Shown: positions 1 to 8,628 of the stretch, piece by piece
How the letters are laid out: each line of letters opens with the position of its first letter
Position numbering within the stretch: the first letter of the stretch is position 1
From: Acetobacter vaccinii
Lineage (GTDB): Bacteria; Pseudomonadota; Alphaproteobacteria; Acetobacterales; Acetobacteraceae
Direction: 5' to 3'
Assembly: GCF_008365315.1 (NCBI RefSeq)
Contig: NZ_CP043506.1
Location: 1,284,001 to 1,348,000, forward strand
Length of the DNA: 64,000 bases
Position numbers and translations under genes: made by a program
Notes under the pieces: generated by a model
What the model saw: only the letters and a program-made list of their open reading frames with translations
The model's database searches: none
Told to the model about the DNA's origin: nothing

Positions 1-161
1 AGCACCCCATGGAACAAGGCAGCCTGAGCCGCTGAGCCGCTGAGCCGCTGAGCCGCTGAGCCGCTGAGCCGCTGAGCCGCTGAGCCGCTGAGCCGCTGAG
101 CCGCTGAGCCGCTGAGTGTGGGCGATATGCTCTGGATACAGGTCCAGCCCTTGTAAAACAT
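1..161 (-). CDS. Possible ORF start running off the left edge through an octamer repeat
   Basis: Read on the minus strand, an ATG at 161 opens a frame that stays open to the window edge. It starts MFYKGWTCIQSISPTL, then translates the 8-bp repeat as a perfect 8-residue period (S-G-S-A-A-Q-R-L, about four copies) and exits as AALFHGV. The plus strand of the repeat has a TGA in every frame, while the minus strand has none in any frame. No good ribosome binding site is visible before the ATG, and only the N-terminal part lies in the window, so this could be a real protein with a low-complexity N-terminus or a chance open frame. I cannot name a function. Confidence 0.25.
   Translation of the reverse strand, partial: MFYKGWTCIQSISPTLSGSAAQRLSGSAAQRLSGSAAQRLSGSAAQAALFHGV
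24..116. repeat. Perfect octanucleotide tandem repeat (CTGAGCCG, 11 full copies plus 5 bp)
   Basis: Eleven identical head-to-tail copies of CTGAGCCG followed by CTGAG, with no mismatch. The unit length is not a multiple of three, so gain or loss of one copy would shift any reading frame crossing it. The array is uninterrupted, which suggests it is recent or kept homogeneous by slippage. Confidence 0.97.
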
Positions 162-234
162 GTCTGACGATATGGAGGGAAAGGGCCTGGCAGTTTTTTG
201 GGGGCGCTTTGTTTCAACACGCGTCAAAGAGCAT

Positions 235-254
235 CGCCTTTTTGAAAAAAGGCG
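235..254. repeat. A/T-rich palindrome downstream of the antiporter gene
   Basis: A 9-bp inverted repeat (CGCCTTTTT / AAAAAGGCG) with a 2-nt centre, lying just past the 3' end of the minus-strand antiporter gene. It can fold as a hairpin on either strand and may terminate transcription, although the T run lies within the stem. From memory, similar intergenic palindromes are common in acetic acid bacteria; I have not verified this and see no second clear copy here. Confidence 0.4.
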
Positions 255-300
255 ACACCCAAAAACTTTTATCCAGTGTTGGACACAAAAGAGCGGGGCA

Positions 301-1521
301 TTACCCCGCCGGTTGTGGTTGGCGGGGTGCGACAAGCTGGAACAGTGGGCCTGTCAGCAGGGTGGACAGCACAGCCAGTACCATGAGCGAGGCAAAGGCG
401 AAGTCCGACAGCATGCCCTGACCATGCAGGATGGTGGCGGCTACAATTTCCATCAGCCCTTTGCACTGCAACAGCGCCCCGATCGCCAGAGCCTGCCGCT
501 TGCTCAGCCCCGGAGCAGGCGGGAAGACGTAGACTGAGGCCACCTTGGCAACAATGGAAATGGCAACAAGCGCCAGAGATGCCACAACCGAAGGCCATGT
601 CAGCGCATCGCCATTAATGTGCAGACCACTGTGCCCGAAGAACAGGGGAGCCAACCACACAAGGCTGAATGCTCCCACGCGCTCTACCGGCAGGCGGCGG
701 ACCCAGCTTGGGGGCATAATGGCCCCGGCAAAATACGCTCCAATCAGCTCGTGCAGGCCCAGTTGCTCGCTCGCCCAGGCACCAACAGCCAGATAAGCAG
801 GCACTGCTGCCCAGATCAGCCAGAGCGGGGGGTGCCGGAAATGGCGTGATGCCCAGGACCCGGCAAGGGCCAGCACGATGAGAGAGGCCAGAGCAACAAA
901 TTCCAGCCCGCTCCAGCCATGCAGGGCGCTGCTGCCTTTTTCCGCAAATTGCAGCGCGGCCAGCCCGATCCACAGGGCGGCATCATCCACAACCGCCAGT
1001 TTTAGCGCCAGTTGGCCCAAGGGGCGCTGGGTGCTGTCCAGTTCGCGCACAACACCGATCAGCACCGGCAGGGCGCTGACAGCCACGCACAGCCCGATAG
1101 AGGCCGCAGCCACCCAGGGGGTAGCATGGGGGGCCTGCCAGCCCGGCAGCGGCAGAAAGACCAGATAGGCCAGTGTGGTGCCGATCAGCAGCGGGCCGCC
1201 AAGGGCCACCGCCGCACCAGCCAGAAGCCTGCCAAGAGACGGGGCTGGCAGGGTATGGGGCGAACCATCCTCACCCGGGTGCTGCCACATTTCCAGCCCG
1301 GCGGTAAAAGCCAGCACCAGCACGGCAACCCAGCCAATGGTGTTGCCATAGGTGGAGGGTATTCCCGCAGCACCGACAGGGATATGCCATACGGCAATAC
1401 TGATCCCGACAAGTATAGGAATGACAACAATGGGTATTGTTTTACCCAATATGCGCCATAATACCCATGGCAGGATCACAAACAGGGCCGTGTCTGCAAC
1501 AAGATGGATGATATCCGCCAT
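301..1521 (-). CDS. Cation:proton antiporter, CPA2/Kef-type membrane protein
   Basis: A 406-residue, strongly hydrophobic protein with roughly ten to twelve predicted membrane segments from the first residues on (MADIIHLVADTALFVILPWV). Its overall character fits a monovalent cation:proton antiporter of the inner membrane (Na+/H+ or K+/H+ exchange for pH and ion homeostasis). I placed the start at the ATG at 1521 because an AGGAGA ribosome binding site sits just upstream; the longer frame to 1581 has an unlikely charged N-terminus. No regulatory NAD-binding (TrkA-N) domain is attached. It is a single gene behind an AT-rich upstream region. The ion specificity cannot be read from the sequence, and the family call is moderately sure. 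Confidence 0.75.
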   Translation of the reverse strand: MADIIHLVADTALFVILPWVLWRILGKTIPIVVIPILVGISIAVWHIPVGAAGIPSTYGNTIGWVAVLVLAFTAGLEMWQHPGEDGSPHTLPAPSLGRLLAGAAVALGGPLLIGTTLAYLVFLPLPGWQAPHATPWVAAASIGLCVAVSALPVLIGVVRELDSTQRPLGQLALKLAVVDDAALWIGLAALQFAEKGSSALHGWSGLEFVALASLIVLALAGSWASRHFRHPPLWLIWAAVPAYLAVGAWASEQLGLHELIGAYFAGAIMPPSWVRRLPVERVGAFSLVWLAPLFFGHSGLHINGDALTWPSVVASLALVAISIVAKVASVYVFPPAPGLSKRQALAIGALLQCKGLMEIVAATILHGQGMLSDFAFASLMVLAVLSTLLTGPLFQLVAPRQPQPAG

Positions 1522-1828
1522 CCTTTCTCCTCTCCGCGTTAGATGATCGGTAGAGTAGTCGGGACGTATCCTGTTATGCAATTTTTATATTTAATTTATG
1601 ATATTAATGTATTTGTTTTTCTACCATCACTCCTGCGCGATGGTGGGGTTTATGGGCAGGGCCTGCCGCCACTACCCTGCTGTATCCTGTAAAAAAACGC
1701 ACGGTTATGCCGGGTGGGAGAGCAGGTAGGCTGTACGCCACAGGGCAAGGGCATAAAGGGCCAGACACCGCAGGGCAGCGTCATAAACCGGGATTTTGAC
1801 TGTAAGGGGAATAACCACAGGGGAAACA
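1522..1828. other. Intergenic region, antiporter promoter side and tRNA trailer
   Basis: About 300 bases without a gene. Positions roughly 1575-1620 are distinctly AT-rich compared with the surroundings and probably hold the antiporter promoter (minus strand). The remainder up to the tRNA 3' end shows nothing I can name. Confidence 0.4.
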
Positions 1829-1904
1829 TGGTGCCCGCTGGCGGATTCGAACCACCGGCCCCATCATTACGAATGACGTGCTCTACCAACTGAGCTAAGC
1901 GGGC
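1829..1904 (-). tRNA. tRNA-Thr (anticodon CGT)
   Basis: A complete 76-nt cloverleaf on the minus strand. The acceptor stem is GCCCGCT/AGCGGGC, the D stem GCTC/GAGC, the anticodon stem CGTCA/TGATG around loop TTCGTAA, and the T arm GGTGG-TTCGAAT-CCACC. The anticodon is CGT, reading ACG (threonine). The discriminator base is A and the CCA end is encoded in the DNA. Confidence 0.97.
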
Positions 1905-2070
1905 TTTCACCGTGTGTGGCAGGCTGCTTATCACGCTCCGCCACACCACGCAACTGCAAACCTGCCAAAAATGAGGCTATGGGTGCCGGAAGCTGGTTTG
2001 CGGCCTGTGTGGCAGTGGGGTCATTTTTGCAGTTACGTGGGGCTGACTTTCGCTTTATGATGGCCACTTG

Positions 2071-3537
2071 ATGACGCTCTCGCAGATCATGGCCTTGTTC
2101 AGGCAAGCGCTGGTGCCAGGCCAGGATATGCCAGCTTCGGCGGAAGGGCATGTCCATGTGCTGAGTGGCGTTGTGGAATGCCCCTGCTGTGGCTGCTTCC
2201 AACGCCTGTCGGAACTTAAGCCCGGTACACAGGCCCGCTGCTGCCGGTGCGGGCAGGGGCTGGACAGGCGCAACCGCACATCCCCCATTGCAACACCGCT
2301 GGCTTTTTGCATCAGCTCGCTGGCGCTGTATCTGGCCATGCTGGCCTCGACATTGATGATGCTCGACCTCTACGGCAGGCAGCGCACGGTCAATATCCTG
2401 ACCGGGCCGATGGAACTGCTGCACGAGGGCTGGGGCACCATTGCTGCTCTGGTGGCGGTTGTGACCATTCTCATGCCCGGTGTTGTCGTGGTCATGATGC
2501 TCATGATCCTGAGTGGCGCGCTCCGGCCCCGGCTACCCTTCTGGGTGCCGCATTTGCTCAAGTGGTACGAACTGCTGCGCCCCTGGTCCATGGTCGAGGT
2601 GTATATTCTGGGTGTTTTCGTGGCCTACACCAAGCTGGTGGACATGGCCTATGTGGAGGTCGGGACGGCGGTTTTCCTTGTGGCCGGGTTGATGCTGACC
2701 ATGGCCGCCACCGACGCCACGCTGGATACCGAGCTGGTGTGGCGCAAGCGCCCGACCGACAGCACCTTCCGCAGGATGGATAACAGCCGCATTACCCTGA
2801 CCTGCGAAAGCGTGCCCGCCCATGCCCACCTGCCTCCGTCGGACCATATGGCCTCATGCCTGTCCTGCGGCACCGTGCTGGAGTTCGGGCATGCCGTGTC
2901 GGACACGCAGGCGCTTGGCTACTGCCCCCGGTGCGGGCATGTCCTGCGCAGGCGCAAGGCCAACAGTCTGGCGCGCGTGCTGGCGCTGCTGGTGTCGGCT
3001 ATTGTGTTTTATGTGCCTGCCAACCTCTTTCCGGTCATGACGGTCATTACGCTGGGGCGGGGCAGTGGGCACACCATTGTTGCCGGGGCCATAGAGTTGT
3101 GGAACGACGGCATGATCCCCCTTGCCCTGCTGGTGCTGTTTGCCTCGGTCACGGTGCCGGTGCTCAAGATTGCAGGGCTGCTGGGCATGGTGCTGAGCAT
3201 CAAGGCGCATTCTGGCGCGTGGCTGCCCTTCCGGTCATGGCTGTTCAGGGTTATCGACATTATTGGCCGCTGGTCGATGATCGATGTCTTCATGGTGTCC
3301 ATTCTGGTGGCCATGGTACGCTTTAGCAGTATGGCCACCATCCGTGCCAACGGGGGGGTTGTCTGTTTTGCCGCGGTGGTGGTGCTGACAATTTTTGCCG
3401 TGCATGTGTTTGACCCACGCCTGATGTGGGATGTCGCGGGCCGCAACGGCCCGCTGCGGGCGAAACGCCCGGAGGATGGCGCGGTACAACAGGGGGCGGT
3501 AGACCGCCCGCCTAACAGGGAGCCGGACAGGGCGTGA
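2071..3537 (+). CDS. pqiA: PqiA/YebS-type integral membrane protein
   Basis: A 488-residue membrane protein made of two similar halves, each beginning with a zinc-ribbon-like cysteine cluster (CPCCGC...CCRCG near the N-terminus and CLSCG...CPRCG near residue 270) followed by about four membrane segments. This is the layout of PqiA/YebS, inner-membrane partners of MCE-domain proteins that bridge inner and outer membranes and are thought to move lipids. The stop codon overlaps the GTG start of the MCE gene, so the two are translationally coupled. The start is uncertain: TTG 2068, ATG 2071 and ATG 2092 are all possible and no clear ribosome binding site decides. The family call is firm because the pqiB and pqiC genes follow. 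Confidence 0.9.
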   Translation: MTLSQIMALFRQALVPGQDMPASAEGHVHVLSGVVECPCCGCFQRLSELKPGTQARCCRCGQGLDRRNRTSPIATPLAFCISSLALYLAMLASTLMMLDLYGRQRTVNILTGPMELLHEGWGTIAALVAVVTILMPGVVVVMMLMILSGALRPRLPFWVPHLLKWYELLRPWSMVEVYILGVFVAYTKLVDMAYVEVGTAVFLVAGLMLTMAATDATLDTELVWRKRPTDSTFRRMDNSRITLTCESVPAHAHLPPSDHMASCLSCGTVLEFGHAVSDTQALGYCPRCGHVLRRRKANSLARVLALLVSAIVFYVPANLFPVMTVITLGRGSGHTIVAGAIELWNDGMIPLALLVLFASVTVPVLKIAGLLGMVLSIKAHSGAWLPFRSWLFRVIDIIGRWSMIDVFMVSILVAMVRFSSMATIRANGGVVCFAAVVVLTIFAVHVFDPRLMWDVAGRNGPLRAKRPEDGAVQQGAVDRPPNREPDRA

Positions 3538-5234
3538 ACGACGGGCACACTCACAAGCAGACTTCCCCCGACGGAGGGGATGGCACGCAGGACGCGCTGG
3601 TCAGGCGTATCCGTTTTTCCGTCATCTGGGTGATACCGCTTATTTCCGTGCTGATTGCGGGCTTTCTGGTCTGGCGCAGCTTTGTGGACAATGGGCCGAG
3701 TATTACCGTGATGTTTGACACGGCCGACGGGCTGACCAGCGGGCAGACGCAGGTCAAGAACAAGTCGGTCGTGCTGGGCACGGTCGAGGGCATGTCCCTG
3801 ACCACCGACCTGCGGCATGTGCGTGTGCGTATCCGCATGAACAAGGGCACGGGCGGGATGCTGACCGACAAGGCCCGCTTCTGGGTGGTGCGGCCGCGCA
3901 TTAACGGCGCCAGCATTACCGGGCTGGAAACCCTGATGTCGGGCGCATACATCGCCTTTGACCCCGGCTTGGGGGCCGACGGCCAGCCCGCAGGCCGCCC
4001 CTCGGACACATTTGTCGGGCTGGAAGCCCCGCCGGGCATGCGCTCCGACCAGCCCGGCCGCACCTTTACGCTGGTGGCCAGCAGCATTGGCTCCATCGGG
4101 CAGGGTGCGCCGGTTTTTTTCCGCGATGTCAACGTGGGGGAAGTGCTGGGCTACACCATGCCCCCCGGTGGGCGCGGCCCGGTGCTGATCCAGATTTTTG
4201 TGCAGCAGCCCTATGACCAGTATCTGACTGCGTCCTCGCGGTTCTGGAATGTTTCGGGCGTTAAGGTCGGCTTCGGGGCAGGGGGGCTGAAAGTGCAGCT
4301 TCAGTCGCTTCAGGCGCTGTTTTCTGGCGGGGTGGCGTTTGGCCTGCCCCCGCAGGACGACAAGGTCGAGGCGGCTCCGGCGGATTCGGTCTTTACCCTG
4401 TATGACACCCGTGAAGATGCGCAGAACGCAGGCTATCGCCAGCGGCTGCTGCTGGCCACGTATCTGACATCCTCCGTCAAGGGGCTTGCCCCTGGGGCCG
4501 AGGTGGACATGTTCGGCATCCAGGTTGGCAATGTGACCAGTGTGCGGCTGGACCTGACATCAACCCCCGGCCACCCACGGGTGCGGGTGGGTATGGAAGT
4601 GCAGCTTGAGCGTATTTTCCCATCCGGCACCATGCCGCGTGACAAGATGCTCGACCTGTTCCGTACGCTGGTGGGCAACGGTCTCCGCGCCTCGACCGAC
4701 AGTGTGAGCATGCTGACGGGCGAGAGCATGATCTCGCTTAACTTCATCAAAAACCCCGGCTCAGCGACGACCAGCATGGAAGGCCCGACCCTTGTCATCC
4801 CGGGGCAGGCTGGCGGCATGAGTGGGATTATGGACAATGTGTCCACCCTGACAGCCCGCGTGGCGGCCATGCCGTTTGAGCAGATTGGTGTGAGTGCCAA
4901 CAACCTGCTGACCCATCTGGATGGCACCCTGACCAGCCCGGATGTCAAACAGACACTGACCAGCCTGCGGCAGTCGATGCAGAACTTGCAGGCTCTGTCG
5001 CACGACCTGCGCAATGGCGTGGCTCCGCTGAGCAAGCGCCTGCCTGCCATGGCCGACCAGTTGGAGCAGACATTGACCAACGCCAACAAACTGCTGGCCA
5101 GCTACGGCGGCAACAGCGACTTCCACCGCAGTGTGGAGGCCATGGTGCTGCAACTTGGGCAGACAGCGCGGTCCTTGCGGTTTCTGTCTGATTTCCTGAC
5201 CAACCATCCCTCCGCTCTGATATGGGGACGATAA
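3534..5234 (+). CDS. pqiB: PqiB-type MCE-domain protein
   Basis: A 566-residue protein with a short cytosolic tail, one membrane anchor at about residues 30-50 (VIWVIPLISVLIAGFLVW) and a long periplasmic part with repeated MCE (MlaD-like) modules, close to the length of E. coli PqiB. PqiB forms hexameric rings stacked into a periplasmic tube for lipid passage; the C-terminal 120 residues are rich in heptad-like leucines, fitting the needle helix of such proteins. Translation starts at a GTG that overlaps the pqiA stop (GTGA). The last codons run into the upstream region of pqiC. Domain order and operon context make this a confident call; the transported lipid is not known. Confidence 0.93.
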   Translation: MNDGHTHKQTSPDGGDGTQDALVRRIRFSVIWVIPLISVLIAGFLVWRSFVDNGPSITVMFDTADGLTSGQTQVKNKSVVLGTVEGMSLTTDLRHVRVRIRMNKGTGGMLTDKARFWVVRPRINGASITGLETLMSGAYIAFDPGLGADGQPAGRPSDTFVGLEAPPGMRSDQPGRTFTLVASSIGSIGQGAPVFFRDVNVGEVLGYTMPPGGRGPVLIQIFVQQPYDQYLTASSRFWNVSGVKVGFGAGGLKVQLQSLQALFSGGVAFGLPPQDDKVEAAPADSVFTLYDTREDAQNAGYRQRLLLATYLTSSVKGLAPGAEVDMFGIQVGNVTSVRLDLTSTPGHPRVRVGMEVQLERIFPSGTMPRDKMLDLFRTLVGNGLRASTDSVSMLTGESMISLNFIKNPGSATTSMEGPTLVIPGQAGGMSGIMDNVSTLTARVAAMPFEQIGVSANNLLTHLDGTLTSPDVKQTLTSLRQSMQNLQALSHDLRNGVAPLSKRLPAMADQLEQTLTNANKLLASYGGNSDFHRSVEAMVLQLGQTARSLRFLSDFLTNHPSALIWGR

Positions 5235-5239
5235 GGGCC

Positions 5240-5923
5240 ATGACACGTCGCACAACGGTATTTTCCGCCCATCAGCCTGCCGTGGCTGGCCCTGCACAGG
5301 GGGGGCTGACACGGCGCACCCTGCTGGCCGGGGGCAGCCTTGGCCTTATGGCGCTGGGGTTGGCGGGCTGCGCCGGGGGTGGCCCGGTCTATTACACGCT
5401 GGCCGTGGTACCGGGGGCAGTCGTGCCCCTGCCGCCCGGTGCTCCCACTGTTGTGGAAATACGCCAGCCTGGCATTGCCGGGGGGCTGAACCGCGACCGG
5501 ATTGTGACAGCGGATGATGGATACCGGCTGAGTATTTCCAGCACCGGAGCATGGAGCGATTCTCTGGCCGAGCAGCTTGGCCGTGTGCTGGCCGGGGACC
5601 TGGCCCAGCGCCTGCCCAACGCTGGTGTGTTTGTTGAAAATGACGCTGTTTCCACAACGCCCCAGGCTATTGTGGAACTGTCAGTAACCCGCTTTTCCAC
5701 CAACCCGCAGGGTTTTGTGGCCCTTGATGGCACGGTGCTGGTGCGCCGGGCCGGGCCGGCGGCGGCTACCCCGGTTATCCAGCGCGTAACGCTCCAGGGG
5801 GCACGGGCGGGCAATACGCTGGATATGGTGCGTGAACTCAGCACCCTTGTCGGGCGTCTGGCTGATCTGGTGGCCCGCAGCCTGTGTGCGTTGCCCCCCT
5901 TGCCAGACCCCGCACAGGGATAA
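5240..5923 (+). CDS. pqiC: PqiC-type outer-membrane lipoprotein (ABC-type transport auxiliary lipoprotein family)
   Basis: A 227-residue lipoprotein. It begins with a basic region carrying a twin-arginine-like TRRTLLAGG, then a hydrophobic stretch and a lipobox (GLAGC), followed by YYTLAVVPGAV, typical of the PqiC/DUF330 family that docks the PqiB tube at the outer membrane. I chose the ATG at 5240, six bases after the pqiB stop and preceded by an AAGG-type site; an ATG at 5222 would overlap pqiB and is less likely. It is the last gene of the operon and is followed at once by a strong terminator. Whether the twin-arginine pair really directs Tat export is unclear. Confidence 0.88.
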   Translation: MTRRTTVFSAHQPAVAGPAQGGLTRRTLLAGGSLGLMALGLAGCAGGGPVYYTLAVVPGAVVPLPPGAPTVVEIRQPGIAGGLNRDRIVTADDGYRLSISSTGAWSDSLAEQLGRVLAGDLAQRLPNAGVFVENDAVSTTPQAIVELSVTRFSTNPQGFVALDGTVLVRRAGPAAATPVIQRVTLQGARAGNTLDMVRELSTLVGRLADLVARSLCALPPLPDPAQG

Positions 5924-5963
5924 AAAAAACGCCGCCGGGTCTAAAACCCCGGCGGCGTTTTTT
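5922..5963. terminator. Bidirectional rho-independent terminator between pqiC and purF
   Basis: A perfect 10-bp GC-rich stem (5930-5939 with 5948-5957), flanked by eight A residues on the left and a T run on the right, so it can end both the plus-strand pqi operon and the convergent purF operon. Confidence 0.93.
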
Positions 5964-5999
5964 GTCTCTGGGTGGCGGGCAAAAACCCGCCGTGATGGA

Positions 6000-7544
6000 T
6001 CAGACCGTGGCGGAGTCGCTTTCGTTCTCATAGTCCACGAGGGGGATCGGGTATTCCCCTGTAAAGCAGGCGTCGCAGTAGCTTTTGGCGCAGCCGTCGC
6101 GGCTTTCATGCCCCATGGCGCGGTACAGCCCGTCGAGCGAGATAAACGCCAGACTGTCCACCCCGATCAGCTCCGCCATGGTTTTCAGGTCGTGCTGGGC
6201 AGCCAGCAGCTTGCTGCGTTCTGGCGTGTCGATCCCGTAAAAGCAGGAATACTCGGTCGGCGGGGAGGAAATACGCATATGCACCTCCTTGGCCCCTGCC
6301 GCGCGCACCATGTCCACGATCTTGCGTGATGTGGTGCCACGCACGATGGAGTCGTCCACCAGAATAACCCGCTTGCCGTCCAGAATGGGGCGGTTGGGGG
6401 AGTGTTTCATCTTCACGCCCAGATGGCGGATCTGGTCTGAAGGTTCGATGAAGGTGCGGCCCACGTAGTGGTTGCGGATAATCCCCAGTTCAAAGGGGAT
6501 ACCGCTGGCTTCGGCATAGCCAATGGCCGAGGGCACGCCGGAGTCTGGCACCGGCACCACCACATCAGCTTCCACACTGCTTTCATGCGCCAGTTCACGC
6601 CCGATTTCCTTGCGGACATTGTAAACCGGCAGCCCTTCCAGCACGGAATCGGGCCGGGCGAAGTAGATGTATTCAAACACGCAAAAACGCGGCTTGTTGG
6701 TGCCAAACGGCCGGAGGGAGCGAATACCGCTGTCATCAATAATGACCAGCTCGCCCGGTTCCACATCGCGCACAAACTCAGCGCCGATAATGTCCAGACC
6801 GCAGGTTTCCGACGCCAGCACCCAGGAGGCTTCACGCCCCTGTTCGGCAGGCAGGCGGCCCAGCACCAGCGGGCGCACGCCCATGGGGTCACGCACGCCG
6901 ATCAGCGCATCCTGCGACAGCACAACAAGCGAATACGCCCCTGTGACACGCTTGAGCGCATCAATCAGCCTGTCTTCCACCGTGGCGTAGAGGGAAATGG
7001 CAATCAGGTGGACAAACACTTCCGAGTCCGTGGTGGACTGGAACAGGCAGCCACGGCGGATAAGCTCGCGCCGCAGAGTGTTGGCGTTGGTCAGGTTGCC
7101 GTTATGGGCCACACCCAGGCCGCCAAAAGCGAACTCGGCAAACAGGGGCTGCACGTTGCGCAGCAGTGTCGCACCCGAGGTGGCATAGCGGTTGTGGCCA
7201 ATGGCGCGTGTGCCGTGCAACGTGGCCATGGTGCGCGGGTCACCAAAGACATCGCCCACAAGGCCCAGGCCCCGGTGGGAATGAAAGCGTTTGTCTTCAG
7301 GGTCAAAGCAGACAATGCCTGCGGCTTCCTGTCCACGGTGCTGCAGGGCATGCAGGCCCAGTGTGGTCAGTGCTGCGGCGTCACGCGCGTTCCAGATCCC
7401 AAAGACCGCGCATTCCTCATGCGGGTGGTCATCATCGCTGGAGACGGGTTCGGGCAGGGCCGTGCAGGCGTTGCCAGCAGGGCTGGTTACGCTGTCAGGC
7501 TGCAGTGCGGACAAAGGCGCGGACACGGGGGGGCGGGCGAACAT
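6000..7544 (-). CDS. purF: Amidophosphoribosyltransferase
   Basis: First committed enzyme of purine synthesis, making phosphoribosylamine from PRPP and glutamine. The 514-residue protein has a leader ending in PHEE followed by Cys45, the glutaminase nucleophile that is exposed when the propeptide is removed. The C-terminal PRTase half has the PRPP loop VILVDDSIVRGTTS. Cysteines in FCVFEY, SCFYGID and YCDACF match the four ligands of the [4Fe-4S] cluster in the Bacillus-type enzyme. The leader before Cys45 is long for the family; the ATG at 7544 has a GGGAGG site upstream. It follows cvpA on the same strand, the classic pairing. Confidence 0.96.
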   Translation of the reverse strand: MFARPPVSAPLSALQPDSVTSPAGNACTALPEPVSSDDDHPHEECAVFGIWNARDAAALTTLGLHALQHRGQEAAGIVCFDPEDKRFHSHRGLGLVGDVFGDPRTMATLHGTRAIGHNRYATSGATLLRNVQPLFAEFAFGGLGVAHNGNLTNANTLRRELIRRGCLFQSTTDSEVFVHLIAISLYATVEDRLIDALKRVTGAYSLVVLSQDALIGVRDPMGVRPLVLGRLPAEQGREASWVLASETCGLDIIGAEFVRDVEPGELVIIDDSGIRSLRPFGTNKPRFCVFEYIYFARPDSVLEGLPVYNVRKEIGRELAHESSVEADVVVPVPDSGVPSAIGYAEASGIPFELGIIRNHYVGRTFIEPSDQIRHLGVKMKHSPNRPILDGKRVILVDDSIVRGTTSRKIVDMVRAAGAKEVHMRISSPPTEYSCFYGIDTPERSKLLAAQHDLKTMAELIGVDSLAFISLDGLYRAMGHESRDGCAKSYCDACFTGEYPIPLVDYENESDSATV

Positions 7545-7589
7545 GGCGGGACAGGGCCTCCCAAAAGGCTGGCAAGTGCCGTGGGGACA

Positions 7590-8114
7590 TCAGAAGCTGG
7601 CGTCATGGCCTGTAGACAGTTTCCGCGCAACCCCTTTTAGGTCGAAATCCGGCAGATAGGAACGCAGGCCGCTTGCGCCAGACTGAATATATGGGGTTAG
7701 CCTGCTGTTGTTTTCCAGTGCCTGCAGGTCGATTGGCTGCAACAGCAGACTGGCCACGGTAAACAGGACCACCACCACCACCGCCCCGCGTGCCAGCCCG
7801 AAGGCACCACCCAGCAGGCGGTCTGGCCCGTCCAGCGGGGTGGCCCGCACCACGCGCACAAGCCCGGCCGAGGCCATGCCCCCCACCACAATCACCCCGA
7901 TCAGGATTACCAGCACCGCCACAGCCTGCGCACCGAGGGGGGAGGCTACATACTGCCCCGTCCATTCTGCCATGGGGGTGTGAAAGCGCATGGCAGCCAT
8001 AAAGGCCACGGTCCACAGGCACAGGCCCAGTGCCAGCCTGGTAAAGCCACGCCAGGCCCCATGGAGTGTGGAAAATGCCACAATCAGCAGGGATATGCCG
8101 TCTATTGCCGCCAT
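7590..8114 (-). CDS. cvpA: CvpA family membrane protein
   Basis: A 174-residue protein with four hydrophobic segments and the N-terminal pattern DGISLLIVAFSTLHGAWRGF characteristic of CvpA. In E. coli CvpA is needed for colicin V production and envelope homeostasis, and its gene sits directly upstream of purF, as here (45 bases apart, same strand). Its biochemical function is not established in general. The call rests on the membrane pattern, length and gene order. Confidence 0.88.
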   Translation of the reverse strand: MAAIDGISLLIVAFSTLHGAWRGFTRLALGLCLWTVAFMAAMRFHTPMAEWTGQYVASPLGAQAVAVLVILIGVIVVGGMASAGLVRVVRATPLDGPDRLLGGAFGLARGAVVVVVLFTVASLLLQPIDLQALENNSRLTPYIQSGASGLRSYLPDFDLKGVARKLSTGHDASF

Positions 8115-8156
8115 ATCAGCCCCTGCGTGCCCAGCCAGAAGCCTCTGGCACTGTGG

Positions 8157-8582
8157 TCAGGGAATTTTGCTGGTGGAAATGCGCCATGGCCGCGTGGCCC
8201 TGTTGTTGCGTTTGGAACTGTAGGGGGGGTGGTTAAGTCGGTGCAGCAGGTTGGACACCTCCAGCCTGCGTGTCAGCTCGGTCCAGACTTCGGCCGGGGG
8301 CAGGCCCTGCTGCGCCCAGATGTCCTCCAGCGCCAGCAGGAACAGAGCACTTTCCTCGGCAATGGCGGCATTCTGCCCCGCAATATAGGCGGCGGTGCAG
8401 TTCATGGCATGTTGCCCGGCCCGGCGGCTCAGGCGGGTAATATCGCGCCCTTCCGGCGGGGGTGCTGGTGTTGTGGCATCGGGGTGCTGGTGGTGCTGGT
8501 GGTGCTGTGGCCCTGGCCCGGTGGGGCCGCCTGTGTCCCCGGCTGGGGGCGGGGCGGAACCATGAGGGGGATGGACAGTCAT
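8157..8582 (-). CDS. Conserved-looking hypothetical protein between metH and cvpA
   Basis: A 141-residue protein of unknown function. The first 45 residues are low complexity (Pro, Gly and a His-rich HHQHHQHP run); the rest is a helical domain (RLSRRAGQHAMNCTAAYIAGQNAAIAEE and following in two helices) ending in a basic tail. There is no signal peptide or membrane segment. The ATG at 8582 has a GGTGGG site in front; a longer frame to 8651 would overlap metH. It lies 46 bases after metH and 42 bases before cvpA on the same strand, so it is probably co-transcribed. The His-rich run might bind metal, but that is a guess. Confidence 0.6.
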   Translation of the reverse strand: MTVHPPHGSAPPPAGDTGGPTGPGPQHHQHHQHPDATTPAPPPEGRDITRLSRRAGQHAMNCTAAYIAGQNAAIAEESALFLLALEDIWAQQGLPPAEVWTELTRRLEVSNLLHRLNHPPYSSKRNNRATRPWRISTSKIP

Positions 8583-8628
8583 CCCACCATCATGCGCGGT
8601 CTTGCCGGTCCAGGTCAATGTTGCGGTG

